In this document: positions 16,301 to 23,664 of the stretch, in pieces
How positions within the stretch are numbered: position 1 is the first letter of the stretch
Layout: each line of letters opens with the position of its first letter
NCBI GenBank assembly: GCA_021202235.1
Contig: JAJQDL010000084.1
Coordinates: 394-39,437 of the forward strand
From: Lachnospiraceae bacterium
GTDB lineage: Bacteria; Bacillota; Clostridia; Lachnospirales; Lachnospiraceae
Direction of reading: 5' to 3'
DNA: 39,044 bases
Made by a program: the position numbers and the translations under genes
Notes under the pieces: generated by a model
What the model was told of the DNA's origin: nothing
What the model saw: the letters and a program-made list of their open reading frames with translations, nothing else
Database searches by the model: none

Positions 16301-17920
16301 ATGTGTGACCTCAACTACCTGATCGAAACGCTCCGTCCCCACGAACTGTATTTTCACCAGTCCCACTCGCTCTTCTCTCCGGAGAACCCTCCGGAATTGT
16401 TAGACGAGGAAACGGTTCCCGTCCCCGCAGCGGGCATTCTGTACCTCGGAGAGACCGAACAAACCATCTCCGCCCTGCGCGATGCCCGCTTCTCTCAAAC
16501 AGCTTCCGCTACTTTTCTGGTCGCAAAGGGCGCTGATTTTCCCATGTCCTCCTTTTATGACTCTCCCCACAATATCCTCGTGACCGATCTGTCCCTGGCG
16601 GACCTCTTCCGCCGGGTGGCCAATGTACTGGCCGGGTACGCCGGATGGGAGAGGCACCTGAATGATCTGCTGGGACGCGGACTTCCCCTTCCGGATCTTC
16701 TGAAGCAGGCTGCAGGGCAGCTGGGAGCCTCCCTTCTGCTTTTCACACCGGGCTTCCATCTTCTGGCCTGCGGAGAGGCAGCGGATGCCCCTCTCTCCGA
16801 CATCATGCCGATGAAAGAGGCGGTGGAAAACAGATTTTTATCCCGTGATATACAAAAAAAGCTCCCCCCTCTGTGGGAAGCCATGATCGATTTGCCCATA
16901 TCCTGCCGTCTGGCCGACCGTGAACTGCTCCTGCTCCCTCTCCGGGACCGAGATTTCCCCGCTGCCCTCCTGCTCTGCCTTCCGCCAGCCCGGCGGCCGG
17001 AAAAGGATCTCCGATACGCGCTCCGGCGGCTGGGCGACTGCCTTGCATCCCGCCTCTCCGGCTACACGGTACCCTCTGCAAAAGAAGCCTCCCCCTTTCA
17101 GGAGCTGGTAAACGACTTAAGCGGCCCTTCCTCCGTCAGCGATGCAGAATGTGAAGAACGCATTTCTGCTCTGCTGCCTCCGAATCGCTACATTCGCTGC
17201 CTCCTGGTCACGCTTCCTGGCGGGACAGAGCCTTCCGGAAAACAGGCACCGTCTGCGAACGAGAAATATTTTGCTGCCTCCGGGCTGCTCCAGGCTCTCG
17301 CAGAACTCTTCCCGGACTGCCCTGTCGCACTCTTCGGCCATCAGATTGTGCTGCTCTACTCCAACGAAGAGCAATCATTCACACTGCCGGAAGAGTTCCA
17401 CTCTGCGGCATTCCTGCGCCTTCTGGAGGAATATCAGGCACAGGCCATCCTCTCCAACGGCTCCAGCCGCTATCACCATTTTCGCACCTTCTATGAACTG
17501 TGCCGGAGACTCAGCCCCATCCTGGCAGCACTTCATCCCCGTGAAAGAATCTGTCATTTCACAGAATATGCGGATTATCTGGTAATCGATCTGGCCTGCC
17601 GCCGTTTCCGGGAGGACCTGGGACACAGCGACATCATCACGCTGACCGATCCCTGCCTCATCACCCTGACACGGTACGATTATGCCCACGGCACCAACCT
17701 GCGGGAAGTGCTCTACTCTTACCTGCGAAACGGCCGCAACATTGCGCGAACCGGAGAAGAAATGTACATGCACCGCAACACGGTGCAGAACAAAATCCAC
17801 CGTATCACTGAGATTCTGAATGTTGATCTCACAGACGGCAGTATTCAGCAGCGCCTCCTGTTCGCCTGTCGGCTGATTCGTTACTATGAGGGGTATCTCC
17901 ATCGGAGGCTGGAGCTCTGA
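16301..17920 (+). CDS. PucR-like helix-turn-helix regulator
   Basis: This 539-residue protein has a C-terminal PucR-type helix-turn-helix (about residues 465-535) with the characteristic GRNIARTGEEMYMHRNTVQNKIHR-like region. The N-terminal 120 residues form an unassigned sensing module, and the middle region (about 130-260) resembles GAF/PucR input domains by position only. PucR-type regulators respond to metabolites, for example in purine, amino-acid or polyol use. AGGGAGG precedes the ATG. It is divergent from the glycyl-radical activase, which it may regulate. The N-terminal half has an unusual abundance of prolines and leucines. Ligand unknown. Confidence 0.82.
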   Translation: MCDLNYLIETLRPHELYFHQSHSLFSPENPPELLDEETVPVPAAGILYLGETEQTISALRDARFSQTASATFLVAKGADFPMSSFYDSPHNILVTDLSLADLFRRVANVLAGYAGWERHLNDLLGRGLPLPDLLKQAAGQLGASLLLFTPGFHLLACGEAADAPLSDIMPMKEAVENRFLSRDIQKKLPPLWEAMIDLPISCRLADRELLLLPLRDRDFPAALLLCLPPARRPEKDLRYALRRLGDCLASRLSGYTVPSAKEASPFQELVNDLSGPSSVSDAECEERISALLPPNRYIRCLLVTLPGGTEPSGKQAPSANEKYFAASGLLQALAELFPDCPVALFGHQIVLLYSNEEQSFTLPEEFHSAAFLRLLEEYQAQAILSNGSSRYHHFRTFYELCRRLSPILAALHPRERICHFTEYADYLVIDLACRRFREDLGHSDIITLTDPCLITLTRYDYAHGTNLREVLYSYLRNGRNIARTGEEMYMHRNTVQNKIHRITEILNVDLTDGSIQQRLLFACRLIRYYEGYLHRRLEL

Positions 17921-17953
17921 GAGCAGGGGATTCTCTTTCAGAGCCCCCTGCTC
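17921..17953. terminator. Hairpin between PucR-like gene and esterase 4
   Basis: GAGCAGGGG (17921-17929) pairs with CCCCTGCTC (17945-17953), directly after the PucR-like stop and 19 bp from the esterase 4 stop. Neither strand has a U-run, so termination would be weak. Confidence 0.45.
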
Positions 17954-17972
17954 CCCCCTCACCCATCGCTTC

Positions 17973-19493
17973 TCAGACCCCTTCCAGGCCGCAGTCCGCC
18001 AGGAATTGCACGAAGGCTGAGATCGGGATCTCCATCATCTGGTTGCCGCCGCCAAATTCCATCGCCAGAGGCTGCTCGTCCGTGAAGGACTCCCATGTCG
18101 GCAGTTCCTCGCCATTTGGATTCCCGGTCTTCATAAAATTGCACCAGTAACCGCACATCTTCTGCGACAGTTCGAAGTCTTCTCCACGATACGGGCGATC
18201 CATGCGAAACAGGGTTTCATTGATATAAGGATGCTCTGCCGAGTGATAGGCGCCGCCCTCTCCCTCCAACCCCGGAGGTACCTGGCTGAACCAATATTGA
18301 TAGGCCGGACGCCGTCCCAGCCGCTGCTGATTCACACAAAAAGCATAGGAACCTGCCAGCATATAGTTGCGGATGTAATGGCGGTTGTGCCGCACCAGTC
18401 CAGACACATCGCGGATATCTGCCAGTTCCATATAGGCATCTGCCTGATCCCCGTAAATGCTCAAAAGCGACTGACAGAACCCCGCATAATCCGGATTTGG
18501 GTTCAGGTCATACGCCCAGTCCTCATCGGCACAGCTTCCTATTATATATGGAATATCATGGTGGTGCCCTCCCCGGATCGCATCCACGGGAGACTCCGGA
18601 TGCAGATAACCGTCTACCAACGGTGCAAAAGTCACCATCGCGCCCATGACAGATTTAAAGTACTGATCAAAAATCTCCAGCAGACGATCCGGTGAGAGCT
18701 CTCTCGCTTCCGCAATGGAGGATACTCCGGCAAATTTCAGAAGAGCCTCTCCGTCCCGTTCTCCCTCCTCCAATGTCTTCCTCATGCCGCCGTGGAGATA
18801 ACTGAGACCGCTGCCGCTCTGCAAAATAGCCCCACGAATCATTCCCTTCGTTAAGGGAGTCGTTATCATACTTCTCACACAGTCCGCACCGGCAGACTGA
18901 CCGAAGAGCGTAATATGGTCCGGATCTCCGCCAAAAGCGGCGATATTCCGAACCACCCACTGAATCGCCGCCACCTGATCCAATGTGCCGTAAGATCCGG
19001 AGACATGGTGCGGGGATTCTTTGGACAGCTCCGGATGCGCGAAATAGCCGAACAGATTGACCCGGTAATTGATGCTGACATAGACAATCCCCCGTCTGGC
19101 GAAAGCCTCCCCGTCATAGGTCTGCTTATGCGCATATCCCTGGCGCATCCCGCCGCCGAAAATATAGATTGCTACCGGCAGCTTCTCTCCGGCAGCTTCC
19201 GCCGGCGTCCATATATTCAAATACAGGCAGTCCTCGCTCATCGGCCAGTCGATCGGGTCGGATTCCTTCTGATAGAATGTGCCTTTCCGGCTCCGGGGCT
19301 GATAGGGAATCGCTGCAAAGCGGTACGCCGGACGCACTCCTTCCCAGGGTTCCACCGGCTGCGGCTCCCGCCAGCGGTTCTCTCCCGTAGGCGGCGCTGC
19401 ATAGGGTATTCCACGAAAAACGCTGATTCTCTGCATTCCGGCAGGCATTCCCTCCACAAAACCGCTTTCTGTCTTCGCCAGTAACATTGCCAT
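17973..19493 (-). CDS. Type-B carboxylesterase (esterase 4), sigma-54 controlled
   Basis: This 506-residue carboxylesterase has the triad Ser200 in GQSAGA, Glu324 in CADED and His417 in YHSAEH. The oxyanion-hole motif, HGGG in every other complete copy here, reads FGGG (IYIFGGGM), a His-to-Phe change just before the conserved glycines. The start at 19493 (ATGGCAATG) is placed by the AGGGGG site ten bases upstream and by alignment with the other esterases; a longer in-frame start at 19562 would precede the predicted transcription start. A sigma-54 promoter lies at 19551-19567, and the PrpR-type activator is the next gene upstream on the same strand, so this esterase is a probable direct target. 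It is the only member transcribed alone. Confidence 0.93.
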   Translation of the reverse strand: MAMLLAKTESGFVEGMPAGMQRISVFRGIPYAAPPTGENRWREPQPVEPWEGVRPAYRFAAIPYQPRSRKGTFYQKESDPIDWPMSEDCLYLNIWTPAEAAGEKLPVAIYIFGGGMRQGYAHKQTYDGEAFARRGIVYVSINYRVNLFGYFAHPELSKESPHHVSGSYGTLDQVAAIQWVVRNIAAFGGDPDHITLFGQSAGADCVRSMITTPLTKGMIRGAILQSGSGLSYLHGGMRKTLEEGERDGEALLKFAGVSSIAEARELSPDRLLEIFDQYFKSVMGAMVTFAPLVDGYLHPESPVDAIRGGHHHDIPYIIGSCADEDWAYDLNPNPDYAGFCQSLLSIYGDQADAYMELADIRDVSGLVRHNRHYIRNYMLAGSYAFCVNQQRLGRRPAYQYWFSQVPPGLEGEGGAYHSAEHPYINETLFRMDRPYRGEDFELSQKMCGYWCNFMKTGNPNGEELPTWESFTDEQPLAMEFGGGNQMMEIPISAFVQFLADCGLEGV

Positions 19494-19550
19494 AAACGCT
19501 GTTCCCCCTCTCGATAAACTCAGAAACATCTCTCTTTTAGTTAATAAGAC

Positions 19551-19567
19551 AGCAAATATCATGCCAA
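19551..19567 (-). promoter_or_regulatory. Sigma-54 (-24/-12) promoter of esterase 4
   Basis: On the - strand the sequence is TTGGCATGATATTTGCT. GG and GC are separated by exactly 10 bp, and both the -24 (TTGGCA) and -12 (TTGCT) boxes match the RpoN consensus TTGGCAC-N5-TTGCT closely. Transcription should begin near 19540, giving a leader of about 47 bases. Confidence 0.88.
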
Positions 19568-19617
19568 AAAAATCACAGCAGATTTTTCGGTTTTTGTCCG
19601 TTTTTCGTTACTCTGAT

Positions 19618-19650
19618 CGAGTAAAAGGCCGTTTTTTCGCCTCTTACTCG
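19618..19650. repeat. 12-bp inverted repeat upstream of the esterase 4 promoter
   Basis: CGAGTAAAAGGC (19618-19629) faces GCCTCTTACTCG (19639-19650), 11 of 12 pairs, with a T-rich 9-base loop. It is centred about 94 bp upstream of the predicted sigma-54 start, so it could be an activator site; it could also be an mRNA-end structure for the upstream gene. Confidence 0.45.
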
Positions 19651-19708
19651 CCTGCGCGGGGCGCATATAACGTAAACCATTAAAAACCCTGTGCGCCCTT
19701 ACGTATTC

Positions 19709-19746
19709 AAAAAAGGTTTCATCTGTACGTAGATGAAACCTTTTTT
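19709..19746. terminator. Strong bidirectional terminator after the sigma-54 activator
   Basis: A perfect 16-bp stem (19709-19724 with 19731-19746) and 6-base loop is flanked by A6 and T7, so it is functional on both strands. It would end the activator transcript 75 bp past its stop and insulate esterase 4. Its arms contain GGTTTCATC/GATGAAACC, the same half site seen in the dyads upstream of the ABC operon. Confidence 0.85.
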
Positions 19747-19820
19747 TCACATGAAACCCTTTCGTGCTTATTTCCCCGGAGGCAGCCAGTTTTCCTGCTC
19801 CCCGGCCTTGCTGTCCAGCC

Positions 19821-21839
19821 TTAAAATTTCTCCCCGATCTCGTATTTTTTCATTTTCCGCCACAGCGTCGATTTACTGATCCCCAGCTTCTCCGCAGCCG
19901 CCTTCCGATTGCCCTGGGAGCGATTCAGTGCCGCCAGGATTCTCTTTTTTTCATCATTCTCCTCCGGCGCTGCATCCTCAGTCTGACTGTCTTCCTGACT
20001 CTTTTCACGCTCCGCTTCACCCGCTTCCTGCAGCTTCTCCGCCTCCGGCTGTGTTTCTTCGGGTAACAGCATAAAACTCTGCGCTAACTGCTTCGCTACG
20101 AAGTCTCCTTCCAGAATGCTGCTGTTGGCCACTACAACCAGCTTCTCACAGAAATTACGAAGCTGACGAATATTGCCCGGCCAGCTGTAAGAGCAAAGCA
20201 CAGCCTCTGCTTCCGGAGACAGGGAGACCAGCTTACGATATTTTTTCCCATGGCTCTTAAAAAAGTAATTCGCCAGAAGGATCACATCCCTCCCCCGCTC
20301 TCTAAGCGGCGGCAGGTTCAGCGTCAGGACATTCAGCCGATAATAAAGATCCTCGCGGAATTTCCCCTCCTCCACAGCCTGTCTCAGATTCCGGTTGCTG
20401 GCCGCAATGACCCGGACATCAATGGGAATCATCTTGTCATCTCCCACCTTGTGAATGACCCGCTCCTCCAGCACACGGAGAAGCTGTACCTGTTCCCCCA
20501 GGTCCATCTCCGAGATCTCATCCAGGAAGATCGTTCCTCCGTCCGCAATCTCAAACAGCCCCTTCTTTCCCCGGCGCGAAGCGCCGGTGAAGGCACCATC
20601 CGCATAACCGAAGAGCTCACTTTCCAGGAGGTTCTGCGGGATGGCGCCGCAGTTGATTGCCACAAAGGGCTTTCCGCTGCGCAGACTGGCATTGTGAATG
20701 CTCTGCGCGAAGAGCTCCTTGCCGATTCCCGTCTCCCCGAGGATCAATACATTGGAATGATACTTGGCAAACTGCGCGGCAAACCGTTTCGCTTCCTGGA
20801 TGCCCTGCGATTCTCCCACGATGGAATCGAAGGTATACTTGGCCACATGTCCCTTCGAGTAGAGCTCCTTGCGAACAACTTCCGACATCTGCTCGATTCG
20901 CTGCAGCTCTGTAAACTGTACGATCGCTCCGCCGTTTCCGTTGCGGCTCTGAACGGCACTGACATTGACCGTGGCAGAAAAGTCTTCAATCTGGACGATC
21001 GTCCCGAAAATATTGCGGCCGGTTTCCAGTACGTTCCGGATATCCGTCTCAGCGATCTGAGGAATCACATTCCAGATATATTCTCCCACCATGATCCGGC
21101 GCTCCCGGTTCAGTCTCAGTTCTGCTCTCTGATTCAGCAGAGTAATCTTCCCATCCCCATCCAGCAGAAGAATCGCCTCAAAAGCATTGTCCATCATCGT
21201 GCGGAGGTTCTGCACACTGGTCTTCATCTCCGCCGTAGAAGCCGCCACGACCGCCGCCGTACGCAGGCCATCGATGATGGCATCTTCCGCCATCTCATGG
21301 AAATCACAGAAGGCCGACAGACCGACCATCTCGGCGATGGGCTTGATGCTCCGTCCGCAGGCCACACAGTCGTACCCTTCCTCCCGGATATTCCGCAGGA
21401 ACGGCTCCATCCGCGTCAGGCTGTCCTGGGGGATCACCACATTATGAACCTCCATTTCGAACACCTGACTGTAAATTCTTTCATTAATAAAAAGCGGCTG
21501 ATGCGTCAGCAGGCACACCTTGCGGGAAGGATCCCCCTCCCCGCGCTCCCGGTAGTATTTTCGGATGTTCCAGAGAATGGACATCGTCTCCTTTCCCGAA
21601 AAATAATTGGGAACGATGGGAATCGTACAACGAATATCCCGCAGGAAAGCCCGAATTCTCCCCCGGCTGAGGATCGCTTCTACATTGGACTCGTAGGCAT
21701 CCGTCACAAGCTTCTGGCAGTGCGCAGCCTCATCGTTCGATGCGAGGTATGGAAGCAGATCTACCTGCAGCTGTTCTGCGATCCGGATCGCCGTATCCAG
21801 TTCCTGCTGTTCCATAGTGCAATACATCACTCTGGCCAT
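19821..21839 (-). CDS. Sigma-54-dependent activator with PrpR N-terminal sensor
   Basis: This 672-residue enhancer-binding protein has a PrpR_N-type sensor at about residues 1-195, where YDCVACGRSIKPIAE is typical. A PAS domain follows at about 205-310 and the AAA+ ATPase at about 335-560. The ATPase carries Walker A GETGIGKE (368-375), the sigma-54-contacting loop GAFTGA (415-420), Walker B TIFLDEI (436-442) and the arginine-finger region FREDLYYRL. A Glu-rich linker leads to a Fis-type helix-turn-helix (about 630-668). It activates RNA polymerase carrying sigma-54 on sensing a metabolite. GGAGGGTG lies upstream of the ATG. Four sigma-54 promoters in the window are probable targets. The PrpR_N ligand (2-methylcitrate in classical PrpR) is unlikely to be the same, as no methylcitrate gene is present. 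Confidence 0.95.
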   Translation of the reverse strand: MARVMYCTMEQQELDTAIRIAEQLQVDLLPYLASNDEAAHCQKLVTDAYESNVEAILSRGRIRAFLRDIRCTIPIVPNYFSGKETMSILWNIRKYYRERGEGDPSRKVCLLTHQPLFINERIYSQVFEMEVHNVVIPQDSLTRMEPFLRNIREEGYDCVACGRSIKPIAEMVGLSAFCDFHEMAEDAIIDGLRTAAVVAASTAEMKTSVQNLRTMMDNAFEAILLLDGDGKITLLNQRAELRLNRERRIMVGEYIWNVIPQIAETDIRNVLETGRNIFGTIVQIEDFSATVNVSAVQSRNGNGGAIVQFTELQRIEQMSEVVRKELYSKGHVAKYTFDSIVGESQGIQEAKRFAAQFAKYHSNVLILGETGIGKELFAQSIHNASLRSGKPFVAINCGAIPQNLLESELFGYADGAFTGASRRGKKGLFEIADGGTIFLDEISEMDLGEQVQLLRVLEERVIHKVGDDKMIPIDVRVIAASNRNLRQAVEEGKFREDLYYRLNVLTLNLPPLRERGRDVILLANYFFKSHGKKYRKLVSLSPEAEAVLCSYSWPGNIRQLRNFCEKLVVVANSSILEGDFVAKQLAQSFMLLPEETQPEAEKLQEAGEAEREKSQEDSQTEDAAPEENDEKKRILAALNRSQGNRKAAAEKLGISKSTLWRKMKKYEIGEKF

Positions 21840-21894
21840 CCGCCTTCACCCTCCATCCACGTATCAAAACGGCAAAATACCTTTTATCCCTTGT

Positions 21895-21905
21895 ATCATA
21901 CTATA
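21895..21905 (-). promoter_or_regulatory. Possible sigma-A -10 region of the activator gene
   Basis: On the - strand two overlapping -10-like boxes, TATAGT (21905-21900) and TATGAT (21900-21895), lie about 60 bases before the activator ATG, without a convincing -35. No -24/-12 element is visible, so the activator itself seems not to depend on sigma-54. Confidence 0.35.
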
Positions 21906-21954
21906 ACAGATTTTCAGGAATAGTTCCAGTACGGCACAGACGAGAGGCGCACCT

Positions 21955-21984
21955 GAAAAACGGGCACGGCGTTCGCCGTGCCCG
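21955..21984 (-). terminator. Intrinsic terminator of the ABC operon
   Basis: CGGGCACGGC (21961-21970) pairs perfectly with GCCGTGCCCG (21975-21984) around a GTTC loop. On the - strand it is followed by TTTTTCAGG. It lies 36 bp after the binding-protein stop and separates the ABC operon from the activator gene. Confidence 0.9.
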
Positions 21985-22020
21985 AATCTCACTGATTACA
22001 GAGATTTCTCCGTTTTCTTC

Positions 22021-23664
22021 TTACTGATTGCTCAGCCAGATTTTCTCGCAGGAATATCCGTACGCGACATCCTGACGATTCAGTCCCTGCACGTAGTCCT
22101 GCACAAAATAGTTGGTATCAACCGCCCAGCTGGCGAACATCAGAGCCTCATCATAGCTCAGCAGACGAGAGCACTTCTGCAGAAGTTCCTTCTTCTCATC
22201 CAGCGTAGAAGCCGACATTGCAGCTGCCAATGTCTCCTCGTATTCATCAGAGTAATTGATAATCTTTCCAGATGAACTTTCTCTTGAGTAGACACGTTTC
22301 ATCGTAGAGGCAATATCCAGATAGCCCGGTGTCAGGCCCAGCAGAATGCCAGGAATCGTTCCCGACTCACGGATGTCATTGAGGGTCGTCACAACCTCCA
22401 CCTCAGCGGTAATGCCAATTTCCTGCAGACAAGCCTGAATAGCCGTAGCATCGTTGGTCATACTAGATGTCGTATATATTGTCGTTTCAAATCCGTCGGG
22501 GTAACCAGCCTCCGCCAGCATCTCCATCGCCTTATCGGGATCATATTCGGTGTATTCCAGATCCTCGTCATAGTGATATGAACCGGAAATACCAATTTGG
22601 TTGGTACGGTAAGCGATAGCACCCTGTGAAGCGTTGCCCACGCCTTCCCAGTCAATACCGTAGAGGAACACCGCCTGACGAACCGCTACATCATAGAAAG
22701 GATCATCTTCGATAGTGCTAACAGGATAGCAAAGACCCAATGACACATCCGCCGGATATCCCTTTGAGGTATCCTCATAACCGGCCTCGGTAAGGGTTTC
22801 GATCTGGTTTGCATTGGTGCTCATCAGGAAATCTACTTCTTTATTCAGGAAGGAAGAAGTAGAAGTCGTCGTATCCGTGATGCAATAAATCTCCATGCCG
22901 TCCAGATACGGCGTTCCCTGCCAATAGTCATCATTTCTTACGAAGGTCAGCTTTGTATCCTGCACATACTCCTCAAGGATATACGGGCCGGTTCCGACCA
23001 TGTTGATCTGGCACCACTCCTCACCGTTCTCTTCATAAGCCTGTTTGGAGTGCATATACATCTTGCCGATCAGGGTCTCCCACTCCAGAGAGTAGGTCTC
23101 GAACTGGATAGTGACCGTATAATCATCTACGATCTCATATCCGGTAGGACTTCCCAGGGAAGCAGAACGCCCAGCCTCCAATGCCGTGTCGATAGTCCAG
23201 GCCAGGACCTCCGCATTCAGCTCAGAACCATCCGTGAAATAAATCCCCTCGCGCAGCTTCACGGTCAGCGTCAGATTCTCATCATCACGGGTCATGGACT
23301 CAGCCAACAGGTAATCATAGGTACCATCCTTGTAGATACGCAGCAGGGGCTCCACTGCGGGCGTGATGAACAGATCCGCGTTAGTGGAGGAAGCGGTTAC
23401 GGTAAAGAAGGACATGGGAACCACATTCTCCGCCGTCCGGTAAATACCGCCTGTCGTCACCTCTCCGGTCTCCTCACTCGCTGTTTCATCCGTCCCGGTT
23501 TCCTCACTTCCGGTTTCGGCACTCTCCGTGCCATCCGCCGTCGTCTCCGCCGCGGTAGTCTCTGCCGCCGTCGTCCCCGAATCAGAGGAGCTGCCGCAGG
23601 CCGCCAGAGATGCCGCCATGGCGAGCGCCAGCATCAGAGCAACCAGTTTCTTCATTCGCTTCAT
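22021..23664 (-). CDS. ABC transporter substrate-binding lipoprotein (peptide/nickel family 5)
   Basis: This 547-residue extracytoplasmic solute-binding protein is of the SBP_bac_5 (dipeptide/oligopeptide/nickel) family. It has a lipoprotein signal peptide with lipobox LAAC and the acylated cysteine at residue 23. A Thr/Glu-rich linker (about 24-75) precedes the binding domain, where EGIYFTDGSELNAEVLAWTIDTAL and YMHSKQAYEENG match family blocks. Its ATG overlaps the ATPase stop by 4 bp (ATGA). It is the last gene of its operon, whereas most related operons place it first. It captures the substrate for the permease encoded upstream. Given the esterase-rich context, the ligand might be an ester or amide conjugate rather than a plain peptide; this is inference. 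Confidence 0.92.
   Translation of the reverse strand: MKRMKKLVALMLALAMAASLAACGSSSDSGTTAAETTAAETTADGTESAETGSEETGTDETASEETGEVTTGGIYRTAENVVPMSFFTVTASSTNADLFITPAVEPLLRIYKDGTYDYLLAESMTRDDENLTLTVKLREGIYFTDGSELNAEVLAWTIDTALEAGRSASLGSPTGYEIVDDYTVTIQFETYSLEWETLIGKMYMHSKQAYEENGEEWCQINMVGTGPYILEEYVQDTKLTFVRNDDYWQGTPYLDGMEIYCITDTTTSTSSFLNKEVDFLMSTNANQIETLTEAGYEDTSKGYPADVSLGLCYPVSTIEDDPFYDVAVRQAVFLYGIDWEGVGNASQGAIAYRTNQIGISGSYHYDEDLEYTEYDPDKAMEMLAEAGYPDGFETTIYTTSSMTNDATAIQACLQEIGITAEVEVVTTLNDIRESGTIPGILLGLTPGYLDIASTMKRVYSRESSSGKIINYSDEYEETLAAAMSASTLDEKKELLQKCSRLLSYDEALMFASWAVDTNYFVQDYVQGLNRQDVAYGYSCEKIWLSNQ

Larger units (their letters stand above)
19494..19820. other. Regulatory gap between the sigma-54 activator and esterase 4
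   Basis: This 327-bp gap holds no gene. From right to left it contains tandem TGAAACC half sites (19734, 19752), a terminator hairpin (19709-19746), the AAACCATTA block (19674-19682), a near-perfect 12-bp inverted repeat (19618-19629 with 19639-19650, one mismatch) and the sigma-54 promoter of esterase 4 (19551-19567). The repeats lie roughly 80-225 bp upstream of the expected start site, the range used by enhancer-binding proteins. Confidence 0.7.

Noticed and set aside
19821-21839. Reading the activator as a genuine propionate (prp) operon regulator
   Set aside because: The sensor domain is PrpR_N-type, but no methylcitrate-cycle gene is near and the linked promoters serve esterases and transporters.
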